Shown piece after piece: positions 38,397 to 48,636 of a stretch of 64,000 bases of DNA (position 1 is its first letter; each line of letters starts with the position of its first letter). Both the position numbers and the translations under genes were made by a program. Origin of the DNA: Burkholderia mayonis. GTDB taxonomy: Bacteria > Pseudomonadota > Gammaproteobacteria > Burkholderiales > Burkholderiaceae. The stretch lies in the NCBI RefSeq assembly GCF_001523745.2, contig NZ_CP013386.1, positions 3,658,001 through 3,722,000 on the forward strand, written 5' to 3'. A model generated the notes under the pieces. That model was not told where the DNA came from. It made no database searches and saw only the letters and a list, made by a program, of their open reading frames with translations.

Positions 38397-39069
38397 TCGC
38401 ACGAGCGCGTCGAGCAAGCCCGTCACCGCATACCAGCGATGGGAGATGGCTTCGTTCGATCCGCCGCCGCCCCCGCCGCCCGACGACGGCGGCGCGGCGG
38501 CCGCCGCGCTCGCAGCCGAACTGCAGCGCGTGCGCGACGCCGCGCACGCGGAAGGGCTCGCCGCCGGCCACGTCGAAGGCCAGGCGCTCGGCTATCAGGC
38601 AGGTTATGAACAAGGTCGCGCGAAAGGCTTCGACGACGGCCAGACCGAGGCGCGCACGCAAAGCGCGCAGCTCGCCGCGCTCGCCGCATCGTTTCGCGAC
38701 GCGCTCACGGGCGTCGAGCGCGATCTCGCCGACGACATCGCGACGCTCTCGCTCGAGATCGCGCAGCAGGTCGTGCGCCAGCACGTGCAGTACGACCCGG
38801 CCGCGCTGATCGCGGCCGCGCGCGAGGTGCTCGCCGCGGAGCCCGCGCTCGCCGGCGCGCCGCATCTGATCGTGAATCCGGCGGATCTGCCCGTCGTCGA
38901 GGCGTATCTGAAGGACGAGCTCGACACGCTCGGCTGGAGCGTGCGCACCGACGCGTCGATCGAGCGCGGCGGCTGCCGCGCGCAGGCATCGACGGGCGAA
39001 ATCGACGCGACGCTCACCACCCGCTGGGAGCGGGTCGCCGCCGCGATCGGCAAGGTGAGCGCATGGTGA
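38389..39069 (+). CDS. fliH: Flagellar assembly protein FliH
   Basis: A 226-residue regulator of the export ATPase FliI. It has the typical N-terminal proline run and [12 protein letters not shown], then glycine-repeat helices ([20 protein letters not shown]) seen in FliH stalks, and a C-terminal domain with [12 protein letters not shown]. It overlaps fliG by eight bases and fliI by seven. Confidence 0.93.
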   Translation: MSDRTSASSKPVTAYQRWEMASFDPPPPPPPDDGGAAAAALAAELQRVRDAAHAEGLAAGHVEGQALGYQAGYEQGRAKGFDDGQTEARTQSAQLAALAASFRDALTGVERDLADDIATLSLEIAQQVVRQHVQYDPAALIAAAREVLAAEPALAGAPHLIVNPADLPVVEAYLKDELDTLGWSVRTDASIERGGCRAQASTGEIDATLTTRWERVAAAIGKVSAW

Positions 39070-40634
39070 GCGACGCATCCGGCGCGCTCGGCCGCGACGA
39101 ACTCGACGCGCTCGAACGCGAGCTCGCGCTGGCGTCGCACGGCCCCGAGCACGTCGATGCGGCCGCGCACGACATCGGCGCCAGCGTCGGCGCGCACCCT
39201 CATCACCCTCGCCCGCTCGCGGCGCCGCCCGCGACGTCGCGCGCGGCGCTCGCGAATCCGCATCTCGCGCACTGGCGCGCCCATCTCGACGGCATGCGCG
39301 AGCGCAACGCGCGCGCGCTGCCGCTGCGTCCGTGCGGACGCCTCACGCGCGCGGCGGGTCTCGTGCTCGAAGCGATCGGACTGCGCCTGTCGGTCGGCGC
39401 CGAATGCACGATCGAGCTGCCTCCGGGCAGCGCGCTGCCGTATGCGGAAGCCGAAGTCGTCGGCTTCGCGGGCGAGCGCCTGTTCCTGATGCCGACCACC
39501 GCGGTCGCTGGCGTGCTGCCCGGCGCGCGCGTGTGGCCGCTCGAAAGCGCGCCCGTCGCCGATCCGCTCGCGGGCGCGAAGCGGCTGCCCGTCGGCTGGG
39601 AAATGCTCGGGCGCGTCGTCGACGCGTCGGGCCGCCCGCTCGACAATCTCGGGCCGCTCGCGTCGAAGGTCGACGCGCCGCTCGCCGCGCCGTCGATCAA
39701 CCCGCTCGAACGCGAGCCGATCCATCACGTGCTCGACGTCGGCGTGCGCGCGATCAACACGCTCCTCACCGTCGGCCGCGGCCAGCGGATGGGCCTCTTC
39801 GCGGGCTCGGGCGTCGGCAAATCGGTGCTGCTCGGCACGATGGCGCGCTACACGAGCGCCGAGGTGATCGTGATCGGCCTGATCGGCGAGCGGGGCCGCG
39901 AAGTGAAGGAATTCATCGAACAGATCCTCGGCGAGGACGGGCTCGCGCGCTCGGTCGTCGTCGCCGCGCCGGCCGACGTGTCGCCGCTCTTGCGGATGCA
40001 GGGCGCGGCGTACGCGACGTCGCTCGCCGAATACTTCCGCGACCAGGGCAAGCACGTGCTGCTCTTGATGGATTCGCTCACGCGCTATGCAATGGCGCAG
40101 CGCGAGATCGCGCTCGCGATCGGCGAGCCGCCCGCGACGAAAGGCTATCCGCCGTCGGTGTTCGCGAAGCTGCCCGCGCTCGTCGAGCGCACCGGCAACG
40201 GACCGGAAGGCGGCGGTTCGATCACCGCGTTCTACACGGTGCTCACCGAAGGCGACGACCAGCAGGACCCGATCGCCGATTCCGCGCGCGCGATCCTCGA
40301 CGGCCACATCGTGCTGTCGCGCTCGCTCGCGGAAGCCGGTCACTATCCGGCGATCGACATCGAAGCGTCGATCAGCCGCGCGATGACCGCGCTGATCGAC
40401 GACGCGCACCTCGACCGCGTGCGCCAGTTCAAGCAGATGCTGTCGCGCTACCAGCGCAACCGCGACCTGATCGCGGTCGGCGCGTACGCGCCCGGCCGCG
40501 ACGCGCAGCTCGACCGCGCGATCGCGCTTTACCCGCGCATCGAATCGTTTTTGCAGCAAGGCTTTCGTGAATGCGCGCCGTACGCGCCGAGCCTCGCCGC
40601 GCTCGATGCGCTGTTCGATATCGAAGGAAGCTGA
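39063..40634 (+). CDS. fliI: Flagellar export ATPase FliI
   Basis: A 523-residue ATPase of the F1-beta-like type III export family. Walker A is AGSGVGKS (residues 247-254), followed by [15 protein letters not shown] and the Walker B region [20 protein letters not shown]. The first ~65 residues extend beyond the usual ~450-residue protein and are histidine/alanine-rich, so the N-terminus is either a lineage-specific extension or the true start lies further in. Overlaps fliH; fliJ follows after five bases. Confidence 0.95.
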   Translation: MVSDASGALGRDELDALERELALASHGPEHVDAAAHDIGASVGAHPHHPRPLAAPPATSRAALANPHLAHWRAHLDGMRERNARALPLRPCGRLTRAAGLVLEAIGLRLSVGAECTIELPPGSALPYAEAEVVGFAGERLFLMPTTAVAGVLPGARVWPLESAPVADPLAGAKRLPVGWEMLGRVVDASGRPLDNLGPLASKVDAPLAAPSINPLEREPIHHVLDVGVRAINTLLTVGRGQRMGLFAGSGVGKSVLLGTMARYTSAEVIVIGLIGERGREVKEFIEQILGEDGLARSVVVAAPADVSPLLRMQGAAYATSLAEYFRDQGKHVLLLMDSLTRYAMAQREIALAIGEPPATKGYPPSVFAKLPALVERTGNGPEGGGSITAFYTVLTEGDDQQDPIADSARAILDGHIVLSRSLAEAGHYPAIDIEASISRAMTALIDDAHLDRVRQFKQMLSRYQRNRDLIAVGAYAPGRDAQLDRAIALYPRIESFLQQGFRECAPYAPSLAALDALFDIEGS

Positions 40635-40639
40635 TCGCC

Positions 40640-41092
40640 ATGGCCCAATCCTTTCCTCTGCAACTCCTGCTCGACCGCGCGCAGCACGATCTCGACGCCG
40701 CGACGAAGCAACTCGGCCACGCGCAGCGCGAGCGCACCGACGCGCAGACGCAGCTCGACGCGCTCGTGCGCTATCGCGACGAATATCGCGTGCGCTTCGC
40801 CGAATCCGCGCAATCGGGGATGCCCGCCGGCAACTGGCGCAACTTCCAGGCGTTCCTCGACACGCTCGACGCGGCGATCGACCAGCAGCGGCGCGTGCTC
40901 GCCGCCGCGGAGACCCGCATCGACGCGGCGCGCCCCGAGTGGCAGGCGAAGAAGCGCACGCTCGGCTCGTACGAGATCCTGCAGGCGCGCGGCGCGCAGC
41001 AGGAAGCGAAACGCGTCGCGAAACGCGAGCAGCGCGACGCCGACGAGCACGCGGCGAAAGTGCTGCGCATGCGCGCGGAAGCGGCGAAGTGA
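40640..41092 (+). CDS. fliJ: Flagellar export protein FliJ
   Basis: A 150-residue, almost entirely alpha-helical protein predicted to be an antiparallel coiled coil, the stalk-like partner of the FliI hexamer. FPLQLLLDRAQHDLDAATKQ starts the first helix, and RVAKREQRDADEHAAKV is near the end. The start is five bases after fliI with a GAAGG upstream. It has the expected length for FliJ (about 147 residues). Confidence 0.92.
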   Translation: MAQSFPLQLLLDRAQHDLDAATKQLGHAQRERTDAQTQLDALVRYRDEYRVRFAESAQSGMPAGNWRNFQAFLDTLDAAIDQQRRVLAAAETRIDAARPEWQAKKRTLGSYEILQARGAQQEAKRVAKREQRDADEHAAKVLRMRAEAAK

Positions 41093-41128
41093 GCGCCGCG
41101 CCCATCGAACCCGAACACGAGATCCGAC

Positions 41129-42544
41129 ATGCCTCCTCTTCCCCTGATCGGTATGCTGCTCGGCGCGGCGAGCACGATGATCGAGTCGTCGTCCGGCTCC
41201 GCGGCGAACGCGTCCGGCTCGTCGAGCGCGTCGTCAGGCGATGCGTCGTCGGCCGCGCCGTTCGCGCAAACGCTCAAGCAGAGCGTGCAGACGCAGCGTC
41301 AGACCATCGCGAATGCGAATGTGAACGTAAACGCGCAGAACGCAGGCAATGCGACGAATGCCGCGGCGAACAACGCGGCGAATTCGTCTGTCTCCGGCGC
41401 GGGCGCGCAGACGACGGCGAGCGCGGGCAACGCGAAGGGCGCCGGCAAACCGGATGACGAAGACGACGGCGAAACCGCGACGCAATCGGCGTCCGCCGAC
41501 GCAGCGGCGCTCGCCGCAGCCGCGTCGCTGCAAGCGCAATTGCAAGCGCGGCCCGACGCACAGATGGCGCAGGCGGTGCAGACGGCCGCCGATGCGGCGG
41601 CCGCGCAAGCGGGCACGGGCGACACCGCCCATCCGTCGAACACGATCGCGGCGGGCGCCGCTGCTCAGGACAGCGCCGCCTCGTCCGATCGCGCCGGCAC
41701 GCAGCAATCGATCGGCGATGCGCTGAATGCCGCGTTGAGCAAGCTCACGGGTGCCGGCAAGACGAGCGCGGCGACGACGCCCGCCGCACTGCCGGCGAGC
41801 CAAGGCAACGCGCCGCTCGCTGCGAACGGCTCCGCATTCGACAAGATGCTCGCCGGCGCGAAGGCTCCGGGCATGCAAACCGCGCTCACCGATGCGTCGG
41901 GTGCGAACCCCGCGGCCACCATGGCGAACGCCGCCGCGAATGCGGCCCAGCCGGACGCGACGGGCGCACTCGCCGCATTGCAGGACGCGGCCGATTCCGC
42001 ACGCGCGACGCTCGCCGCGTCGACCGCGCCGGCTGCGCTGCAACAGGCGGCGCCCGCCGCGAACGCCGCGGCGGCTTCGGCAGCGCCGACGCTCGCACCG
42101 CCCGTCGGCACGCCGGACTGGGCCGACGCGCTGAGCCAAAAGATCGTATTCCTGTCGAACGCGCATCAGCAGAGCGCGGAGCTCACGCTGAATCCGCCCG
42201 ATCTCGGGCCGCTGCAAGTCGTGCTGCGCGTCGCGGACAACCACGCGCACGCGCTCTTCGTGTCGCAGCATGCGCAGGTGCGCGACGCGGTCGAAGCCGC
42301 GCTGCCGAAGCTGCGCGAAGCGATGGACGCGGGCGGACTCGGGCTCGGCAGCGCGAGCGTCAGCGACGGCGGCTTCGCGTCCGCGCAACAGCAGCAGACC
42401 CCGCAACGACAATCGTCGGACGGAGCCGCGACGCGACGCGCATTCGGCGCGACGACGGCCGACGCCGCGCACGACGACGTCTCAGCGACAACCTCCAGCG
42501 ACGCGACGCGACGCAGCGTCGGGATGGTCGACACGTTCGCCTGA
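41129..42544 (+). CDS. fliK: Flagellar hook-length control protein FliK
   Basis: A 471-residue ruler protein. The long central part is alanine/asparagine/serine-rich low complexity, and the C-terminal Flg_hook domain is clear: QQSAELTLNPPDLGPLQVVL, then ALFVSQHAQVRDAVEAALPK and LREAMDAGGLGLGSASVSDG. It ends the fliF-K cluster in the standard position, so it is the canonical fliK. Start could be 41129 or an internal ATG (41153 or 41177). A GC-rich hairpin (42547-42562) lies at the convergent junction with the next gene. Confidence 0.92.
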   Translation: MPPLPLIGMLLGAASTMIESSSGSAANASGSSSASSGDASSAAPFAQTLKQSVQTQRQTIANANVNVNAQNAGNATNAAANNAANSSVSGAGAQTTASAGNAKGAGKPDDEDDGETATQSASADAAALAAAASLQAQLQARPDAQMAQAVQTAADAAAAQAGTGDTAHPSNTIAAGAAAQDSAASSDRAGTQQSIGDALNAALSKLTGAGKTSAATTPAALPASQGNAPLAANGSAFDKMLAGAKAPGMQTALTDASGANPAATMANAAANAAQPDATGALAALQDAADSARATLAASTAPAALQQAAPAANAAAASAAPTLAPPVGTPDWADALSQKIVFLSNAHQQSAELTLNPPDLGPLQVVLRVADNHAHALFVSQHAQVRDAVEAALPKLREAMDAGGLGLGSASVSDGGFASAQQQQTPQRQSSDGAATRRAFGATTADAAHDDVSATTSSDATRRSVGMVDTFA

Positions 42545-42580
42545 CGGCCGCGCCCGCGGCCGCCTGCACGGCAGCGCGCA

Positions 42581-44227
42581 TCAGCCGCCGTGCATCGTCG
42601 CCTCGACCCGCTCGCGAGCGGGCTCGGCCTGCCCTTTGCGCGCGGCCACGATGAACTCCGCCGCGCGCTCGCCGATCATCACGGTCGGCGCATTCGTGTT
42701 GCCGCCGATCAGCGTCGGCATCACCGACGCATCAACGACCCGCAATCCTTCCACCCCGTTCACGCGCAATTGCGGGTCGACGACCGCGCGCGCGTCGGCG
42801 CCCATCCGGCACGTGCCGACCGGGTGATAGATCGTGTCCGCGTGCGCGACGATCGCGGCGCGCAACTGCGCGTCGGTGTCGTTCGGATCGGTGTACAGCT
42901 CGCGCCCGCCTTGCGACGCGAGCGGCGCGGCGGACAGGATCTTGCGCATCGCCTTCGCGCCGCGGATCAGCAGGTCGAGATCGCGCTCGTCACTGAAGAA
43001 GCGCGGATCGATGAGCGGTGCGACGCGCGCGTCGCCGCTCGCGAGCGCGACGTTGCCGCGGCTCTTCGGCCGCAGCGCGCACACGTGCAGCGAATAGCCG
43101 AAGCCCCAGTGCATGTTGCGGTTGTGGTCGTCGACGAGCGCCGTGCAGAAGTGCAATTGCAGATCGGGGCGATCGAGGCCGGGATCGCTCTTGATGAAGC
43201 CGCCCGCCTCGGCGACGTTGCTCGTCATCATCCCTTCACGCTTCGACAGGTAGCCGAACAGCGCGGGCGTCATCTTCGCGACGCCGCGCACGCAGATGCC
43301 GACGAGCTCGGACGAATTCACGCGCTTGTTGATGATGAAATCGATGTGATCGATCAGGTTCTCGCCGACGTCGGGCGCATCGTGCACGAGCGCGACGCCG
43401 TGACGGCGCAACTGCGCGGCGGGACCCACGCCGGAGCACATCAGCAGTTGCGGCGTATTGAACGCGCCTGCGGACAGAATGACTTCCGCGCGCGCGCCGA
43501 TCGTCTCGATGCGTCCGCCGCGCGCGACCTCGACGCCCGTCGCGCGCTTGCCGTCGAACACGACGCGCAGCACCGTCGCATCGACGATCACATGCAGGTT
43601 CGGCCGCGTGCGGCCGTACACATAGGCGCGCGCGACGCTGCAGCGCGCGCCGTCGCGATGCGTGACCTGATAGAAGCCGACGCCTTCCTGATTCTCGCCG
43701 TTGAAGTCGTCGTTGAGCGGATAGCCCGCTTCGTGCGCGGCCGCGATGAATCGTTCGGAGAACGGATTACGGAAGCGCAGATCGGATACCGTGAGCGGGC
43801 CGTCCGCGCCGTGCCATTCGTTCGCGCCGCGCTCGTTGCCTTCCGCGCGGCGGAAGTACGGCAGCACGTCGCGCCATCCCCAGCCGGTGCAGCCGAGCTG
43901 CTCCCATTCGTCGTAATCGTGCGGATGGCCGCGCGTGTAGATCATCGCGTTGATCGCACTCGAGCCGCCGAGCCCGCGGCCGCGAGGCTGATAGCCGCGG
44001 CGTCCGCCGAGGCCCGGCTGCGGCACCGTTTCGTAGCCGTAGTTCGTGCCGAGCTTGAACGGCACGAGCGCCGCGATCCCCACCGGCATGTTGACGAGCA
44101 GATTGCGTTCGGTGTGACCGCCCGCTTCGATCAGCGCGATCGTCGCGTCCGGGCACGCATCGGCCAGGCGACCCGCGAGGCTCGATCCGCCGGACCCGGC
44201 CCCGACGATAATGTAGTCGTACTGCAT
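42581..44227 (-). CDS. GMC family oxidoreductase (choline/alcohol dehydrogenase-like)
   Basis: A 548-residue FAD enzyme of the glucose-methanol-choline family. The N-terminal dinucleotide motif is YIIVGAGSGGSSLAGRLAD, with the GMC signatures GRGLGGSSAINAMIYTRGH and SAGAFNTPQLLMCSG, and the active-site His in YHPVGTCRMG near the C-terminus. No signal peptide. GGGAG precedes the ATG. The enzyme could oxidise choline, a polyol or a long-chain alcohol; BetA itself is not certain because no betaine genes are adjacent. Confidence 0.9.
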   Translation of the reverse strand: MQYDYIIVGAGSGGSSLAGRLADACPDATIALIEAGGHTERNLLVNMPVGIAALVPFKLGTNYGYETVPQPGLGGRRGYQPRGRGLGGSSAINAMIYTRGHPHDYDEWEQLGCTGWGWRDVLPYFRRAEGNERGANEWHGADGPLTVSDLRFRNPFSERFIAAAHEAGYPLNDDFNGENQEGVGFYQVTHRDGARCSVARAYVYGRTRPNLHVIVDATVLRVVFDGKRATGVEVARGGRIETIGARAEVILSAGAFNTPQLLMCSGVGPAAQLRRHGVALVHDAPDVGENLIDHIDFIINKRVNSSELVGICVRGVAKMTPALFGYLSKREGMMTSNVAEAGGFIKSDPGLDRPDLQLHFCTALVDDHNRNMHWGFGYSLHVCALRPKSRGNVALASGDARVAPLIDPRFFSDERDLDLLIRGAKAMRKILSAAPLASQGGRELYTDPNDTDAQLRAAIVAHADTIYHPVGTCRMGADARAVVDPQLRVNGVEGLRVVDASVMPTLIGGNTNAPTVMIGERAAEFIVAARKGQAEPARERVEATMHGG

Positions 44228-44454
44228 GTCACGTCTCCCTGTTTGTCATCAACGGCGGCTGGAATCGCGATCGAGACAGCCGGCTTGCGTCGCCATGTTC
44301 GTGCATTTTAGGAACGCAAGGCGAGCCGGGACATCCCGACTCAAGAGCGATTCCTCTAAACGGCGGCGTGAACTAAATTTAAGATGATCGGATTCGCCTC
44401 GCGCGGAGGACGTGGCCAACAGAAGCCGGGCCCCGCGAAATGGGAGACAAAGGC

Positions 44455-46134
44455 ATGCAGCAAGACCTTCAAATGGCGACGCACCGGGTGACGAACCAGG
44501 CGCCGCCGCTTCACGATTACAACGCGTTTGAAACAGATGCCGCGCTCGTCGATGCCGTCGAACGGTACGGCGCGAGCTGGCATCAAACGGCGCTCGCGCG
44601 CGACGGCGCCGCGCTGACGACGCTCGACGCGCTCGCGCTTGCCGATCTCGCCAACCGGCACACGCCCGAGCTGTCGACGCACAGCCCGCGCGGCGAGCGG
44701 ATCGACGCACTCGAATTCCATCCGAGCTGGCACCGGCTGCTCGCGATGCTGCGCGGCGAAGGGCTGCACGCGCTGCCGTTCTCGGACCCGCGGCCGGGCG
44801 CGATGGTCGCGCGCTGCGCCGGGTATTTCCTGCATGCGCAACTCGAATCCGGCTCGCTGTGTCCGCTCACGATGACGTTCGCGAGCATTCCGGTGCTGCA
44901 GCGCGAACCGGCCCTTTTTGCGACGCTGCGCGACAAGCTCTATTCCCACGAGCACGACGCGCGCGACGCGCCGCTTCCGGAAAAGCGCACGATGATGGTC
45001 GGCATGGGGATGACCGAGAAGCAAGGCGGCTCCGACGTGCGCAGCAACGAGACGCAAGCGTATGCGCTCGGCGCGAGCGGACGCGGCGAAGCGTATCGGC
45101 TCGTCGGTCACAAATGGTTCTTCTCCGCGCCGCAATGCGACGCGCATCTCGTGCTCGCGCGCACGACCGAACACGCGGGCATCTCGTGCTTCTACGTGCC
45201 GCGCTTTTCGCCGGACGGCAGCAAGAACGCGGTGCAGGTGCAGCGCCTGAAGGACAAGCTCGGCAACCGCTCGAACGCGAGCAGCGAAGTCGAATTCCTG
45301 AATGCGTACGGCGTGATGATCGGCGACGAAGGACGCGGCGTGCCGACGATCATCGAGATGGCGAACTACACGCGGCTCGATTGCGTGATCGGCAGCGCGG
45401 CGCTGATGCGCGCGGCGCTCGTGCAGGCGATCCACCATGCGCGGCATCGCAGCGCGTTCGGCCGCCTGCTCGCCGATCAGCCGCTGATGCGCAACGTGCT
45501 CGCCGATCTGGCGCTCGAATCGGAAGCGGCGACCGCGCTCTTCATGCGGCTCGCGCATGCGTTCGAAGAGGATGCGGCGGCGCGCTCGCCGCAGGCGCGC
45601 GGCTGGCGCCGCATCGTCACGCCGGCCGCGAAGTTCTGGGTCTGCAAGCGCACGCTCGAATTCACCGGCGAAGCGATGGAAGTGTGGGGCGGCAACGGCT
45701 ACGTCGAGACCGCGCCGATGGCGCGCTTCTATCGCGAAGCGCCCGTCAATTCGATCTGGGAAGGATCGGGCAACGTCATGTGTCTCGACGTGCTGCGCGC
45801 GATCGAGCGCGAGCCCGACGCGGCCGCCGCGCTCTTCGCCGAATGGCGGGATGCGGCGAAGCACAGCGCGCCGCTCGCTGATGCGCTCGCGGAATTGACG
45901 CGTCTCCTGTCCCTCGAACCCGAGCAACGCGAAGCGTGCGCACGCCGGATCGCACAACGCATCGCACTCGTCGCGCAGGCCTCGCTGCTGCTGCGCGACG
46001 GGCCGCCCGCCGTCGCCGAGGCGTTCGTCGCCACGCGCTTCGGCGACGCCAGCAGCGAAACCGGACGCGTTTATGGAACGCTGCCGGCCACTTTCGATCA
46101 CGCCGCGCTCATCGAGCGGGCGTTCCCGGCCTGA
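44455..46134 (+). CDS. Acyl-CoA dehydrogenase family protein, AidB-like
   Basis: A 559-residue protein with the acyl-CoA dehydrogenase fold and an extended AidB-type architecture. Motifs include GMGMTEKQGGSDVRSNET, GHKWFFSAPQCDAHLVLART and WGGNGYVETAPMARFYREAP, followed by IWEGSGNVMCLDVLRA, all characteristic of AidB/isovaleryl-CoA dehydrogenase-like proteins. E. coli AidB belongs to the alkylation response and binds DNA. Start at 44455 (MQQDLQMATH) has GGGAG upstream; an in-frame ATG at 44440 is possible. It lies 34 bases before the aldehyde dehydrogenase gene. Confidence 0.88.
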   Translation: MQQDLQMATHRVTNQAPPLHDYNAFETDAALVDAVERYGASWHQTALARDGAALTTLDALALADLANRHTPELSTHSPRGERIDALEFHPSWHRLLAMLRGEGLHALPFSDPRPGAMVARCAGYFLHAQLESGSLCPLTMTFASIPVLQREPALFATLRDKLYSHEHDARDAPLPEKRTMMVGMGMTEKQGGSDVRSNETQAYALGASGRGEAYRLVGHKWFFSAPQCDAHLVLARTTEHAGISCFYVPRFSPDGSKNAVQVQRLKDKLGNRSNASSEVEFLNAYGVMIGDEGRGVPTIIEMANYTRLDCVIGSAALMRAALVQAIHHARHRSAFGRLLADQPLMRNVLADLALESEAATALFMRLAHAFEEDAAARSPQARGWRRIVTPAAKFWVCKRTLEFTGEAMEVWGGNGYVETAPMARFYREAPVNSIWEGSGNVMCLDVLRAIEREPDAAAALFAEWRDAAKHSAPLADALAELTRLLSLEPEQREACARRIAQRIALVAQASLLLRDGPPAVAEAFVATRFGDASSETGRVYGTLPATFDHAALIERAFPA

Positions 46135-46168
46135 ATGCCGGCCACACCCGTATCGCACTGGAGACGCC

Positions 46169-47587
46169 ATGAAGAACGATCTGCCCGGTTTAGCCACACT
46201 CGACGCACTGCTGCGCGACCAGCGCGCCGCGTATCTGCGCGCGCCGTATCCGTCGTGGGCAACGCGCGCCGACCACCTGCGCGCACTGCGCAAGATGCTG
46301 CTCGACAACCGCGACGCGCTCGCGGCCGCGATCAGCGCGGACTTCGGCCATCGCGCGAAGGAAGAAGTGCTGATGTCCGAAATCTGGCTCGCGAAAGAGG
46401 AAATCGACGAAGCGCTCAAGCACGGCAAGCGCTGGATCAAGCCGAAGAGCCGGGCGATGAACAAATGGATGCGCCCGGCGCGCGCGAAGGTAATGCCGCA
46501 GCCACTCGGCGTCGTCGGCATCGTCGTGCCGTGGAACTACCCGGTGCTGCTCGCCGCGGGGCCGCTCATCTGCGCGCTCGCCGCGGGCAACCGCGCGATC
46601 ATCAAGATGTCCGAACTGACGCCGCGCACGTCGCAGCTGTTCGAGGAGCTGATCGCGAAGACCTTCGCGCGCGATCACGTCGCGGTCGTCAACGGCGATG
46701 CTGAAATCGGCGCCGCGTTCAGTGGGCTGCCGTTCGATCACCTGCTCTTCACCGGCTCGACGAACGTCGGCCGCCATGTGATGCGCGCGGCCGCCGAACA
46801 CCTGACGCCCGTCACGCTCGAGCTCGGCGGCAAGTCGCCCGTGATCGTCGGGCCGCGCGCACGCTTCGACGCGGCGGTCGACGCCGTCATCACCGGCAAG
46901 ACACTGAACGCTGGCCAGACCTGCATCGCGCCCGACTACGTGCTCGTGCCGCGCGGCAAGGAAGCGGCGTTCGTCGCGCGTGCGCGAGAGCGGATGGCGA
47001 AGCTCTACCCGAATCTGTCGACGAACCCGGACTACACGTCGATCGTTTCCGAGCGTCACTTCGCGCGGCTGCAGCGGCTCGCGAGCGAAGCACAGGAAGC
47101 GGGCGCGCAGCTCCATCCGCTCACCGACGCGGCGCCCGATCCCGCGCTGCGCCGGCTGCCGCCCGTCCTCGTCACCCAGGCGCCCGACGCATCGCAGTTG
47201 ATGCAGGAAGAGATCTTCGGGCCGCTGCTGCCGATCGTCCCGTACGACACGCTCGACGATGCGATCGCCTACGTGAACGCGCGCCCGCGGCCGCTTGCGC
47301 TGTATCTGTTCGACGAAGACCGCGCGACCGTCGACCGCGTGATGCGCGACACGATCTCGGGCGGCGTGACGGTCAACGACACGCTGATGCACATCGCTTG
47401 CGGCACGCTGCCGTTCGGCGGCGTCGGCGCGAGCGGGATGGGCGCGTACCACGGCTACGACGGCTTCGTGACATTCTCGAAGATGAAGCCCGTGCTCACG
47501 CAGCCGCGTCTCAACACGCGCGGCATGATCGCGCCGCCGTACGGCAGGCGCTTCGCCGCGATTCTCAAGATGATGCTGAAGTTCTGA
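46169..47587 (+). CDS. calB: Coniferyl aldehyde dehydrogenase-like enzyme
   Basis: A 472-residue NAD(P)-dependent aldehyde dehydrogenase of the CalB class. The catalytic Cys252 is in LNAGQTCIAPDYVLVP and Glu218 in TLELGGKSP; the cofactor motif FTGSTNVGRHV is present. The N-terminus (LRDQRAAYLRAPYPSWATRA) and C-terminus (GMGAYHGYDGFVTFSKMKP) are typical of coniferyl aldehyde dehydrogenases. Translation starts at the ATG after CTGGAG. Probably cotranscribed with the AidB-like gene. The actual substrate may be another aromatic or aliphatic aldehyde. Confidence 0.85.
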   Translation: MKNDLPGLATLDALLRDQRAAYLRAPYPSWATRADHLRALRKMLLDNRDALAAAISADFGHRAKEEVLMSEIWLAKEEIDEALKHGKRWIKPKSRAMNKWMRPARAKVMPQPLGVVGIVVPWNYPVLLAAGPLICALAAGNRAIIKMSELTPRTSQLFEELIAKTFARDHVAVVNGDAEIGAAFSGLPFDHLLFTGSTNVGRHVMRAAAEHLTPVTLELGGKSPVIVGPRARFDAAVDAVITGKTLNAGQTCIAPDYVLVPRGKEAAFVARARERMAKLYPNLSTNPDYTSIVSERHFARLQRLASEAQEAGAQLHPLTDAAPDPALRRLPPVLVTQAPDASQLMQEEIFGPLLPIVPYDTLDDAIAYVNARPRPLALYLFDEDRATVDRVMRDTISGGVTVNDTLMHIACGTLPFGGVGASGMGAYHGYDGFVTFSKMKPVLTQPRLNTRGMIAPPYGRRFAAILKMMLKF

Positions 47588-47634
47588 CGCGTCGCCGCCG
47601 ACGCCGGACGAACGAAGGGCCGCAGCGCCTGCAC

Positions 47635-48453
47635 ATGACGCAGCCGCCGCTGTCCCGGCAAGTGCGCCTGCTCGAGCACCAGATCGGCACCGAGCGGCTC
47701 GAACGCACGAGCCGCTCGGTGAAGCTGACGGCGGCCGGGCGCAGCTTCCTGCCCGATGCGGCCCGCATTCTGCGGCTCGCCGACGAAGCGGCAGCAACCG
47801 CGCGCCGCGTCGCGACAGGCGCGGCCGGCGCGCCCACGATCGGCTTCACCGCGTCGGTCGGCTACGGCCTGCTGCCGTCGCTCGTGAGCGCGGTGCGCGC
47901 CGCGTCGCCCGACGTGCGGCTGACGCTGAAGGAGATGGTGAGCGGCGCGCAGCTGGAAGCGCTCGACGCGCGGCTGATCGACGTCGGGCTGCTGCGCCCG
48001 CCCGTCGAGCATGGCGAGCGCGCATCGGCGCCGTGCGTGCGGGAGGCGCTCGTGCTCGCGTTGCCGGAGGCGGCCGCCGACGCCTGGCCGAAGCACCCGA
48101 CGCTGCGCGATTCCGAGGGCCGGCCGCTGCTGATGTATTCGCCGTACGAGGCGCGCTATTTTCACCAACTGGTGAGCGGACTGTTCGAGCGCGCCGAGGT
48201 ACTGCCCGACATCGTCGAATACGTGAGCCAGATCCATTCGATGCTGGCGCTGGTGCGCGCGGGCATCGGCGCCGCGTTGATTCCGGCGGCTGCGTCGATG
48301 CTGCACTTCAAGGGGGTCGTCTATCGGCCGGTGCGCACGACGCCGGCGAAGCCCGTCGAGCTGACGTTCGCGTATCGGAAGGACAACGACAATCCGGTGT
48401 TCAGCGCGCTGAAGGACGTGCTGCGCAAGTCGCTCCTCACTGACGGCCGTTGA
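47635..48453 (+). pseudogene. LysR-family regulator lacking its N-terminal part
   Basis: From the ATG at 47635 the frame reads MTQPPLSRQVRLLEHQIG, which is the middle of the LysR helix-turn-helix, then a full substrate-binding domain (TIGFTASVGYGLLPSLVSAV) to the stop. The usual first ~25 residues with helices 1 and 2 are missing; the DNA between the calB stop (47587) and here encodes no equivalent. LERTSRSVKLTAAG and the effector domain are intact. The gene therefore looks 5'-deleted and is unlikely to bind DNA normally, though a short protein could still be made. Confidence 0.75.
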
Positions 48454-48636
48454 AGCGTGCGTCGACGCCGCCGACGCACGCGAGGGAAACGATGACGCGC
48501 GTGCGAAGCGAGCGTCGTCGCATGCGACGCGATCAATCGATCGTTAGGGAAGCTGACGTTATGGAATCGCGAAGACTGCGGCGCACGCGTCCATGATGTC
48601 GATCGAGCGCAGGCCGCGCGACCGGCACGGCGAACG

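Noticed and set aside
42547..42562. GC hairpin between fliK and the GMC gene as a terminator
   Set aside because: GGCCGC/GCGGCC stem with no T-run on either strand; could be chance in GC-rich DNA.
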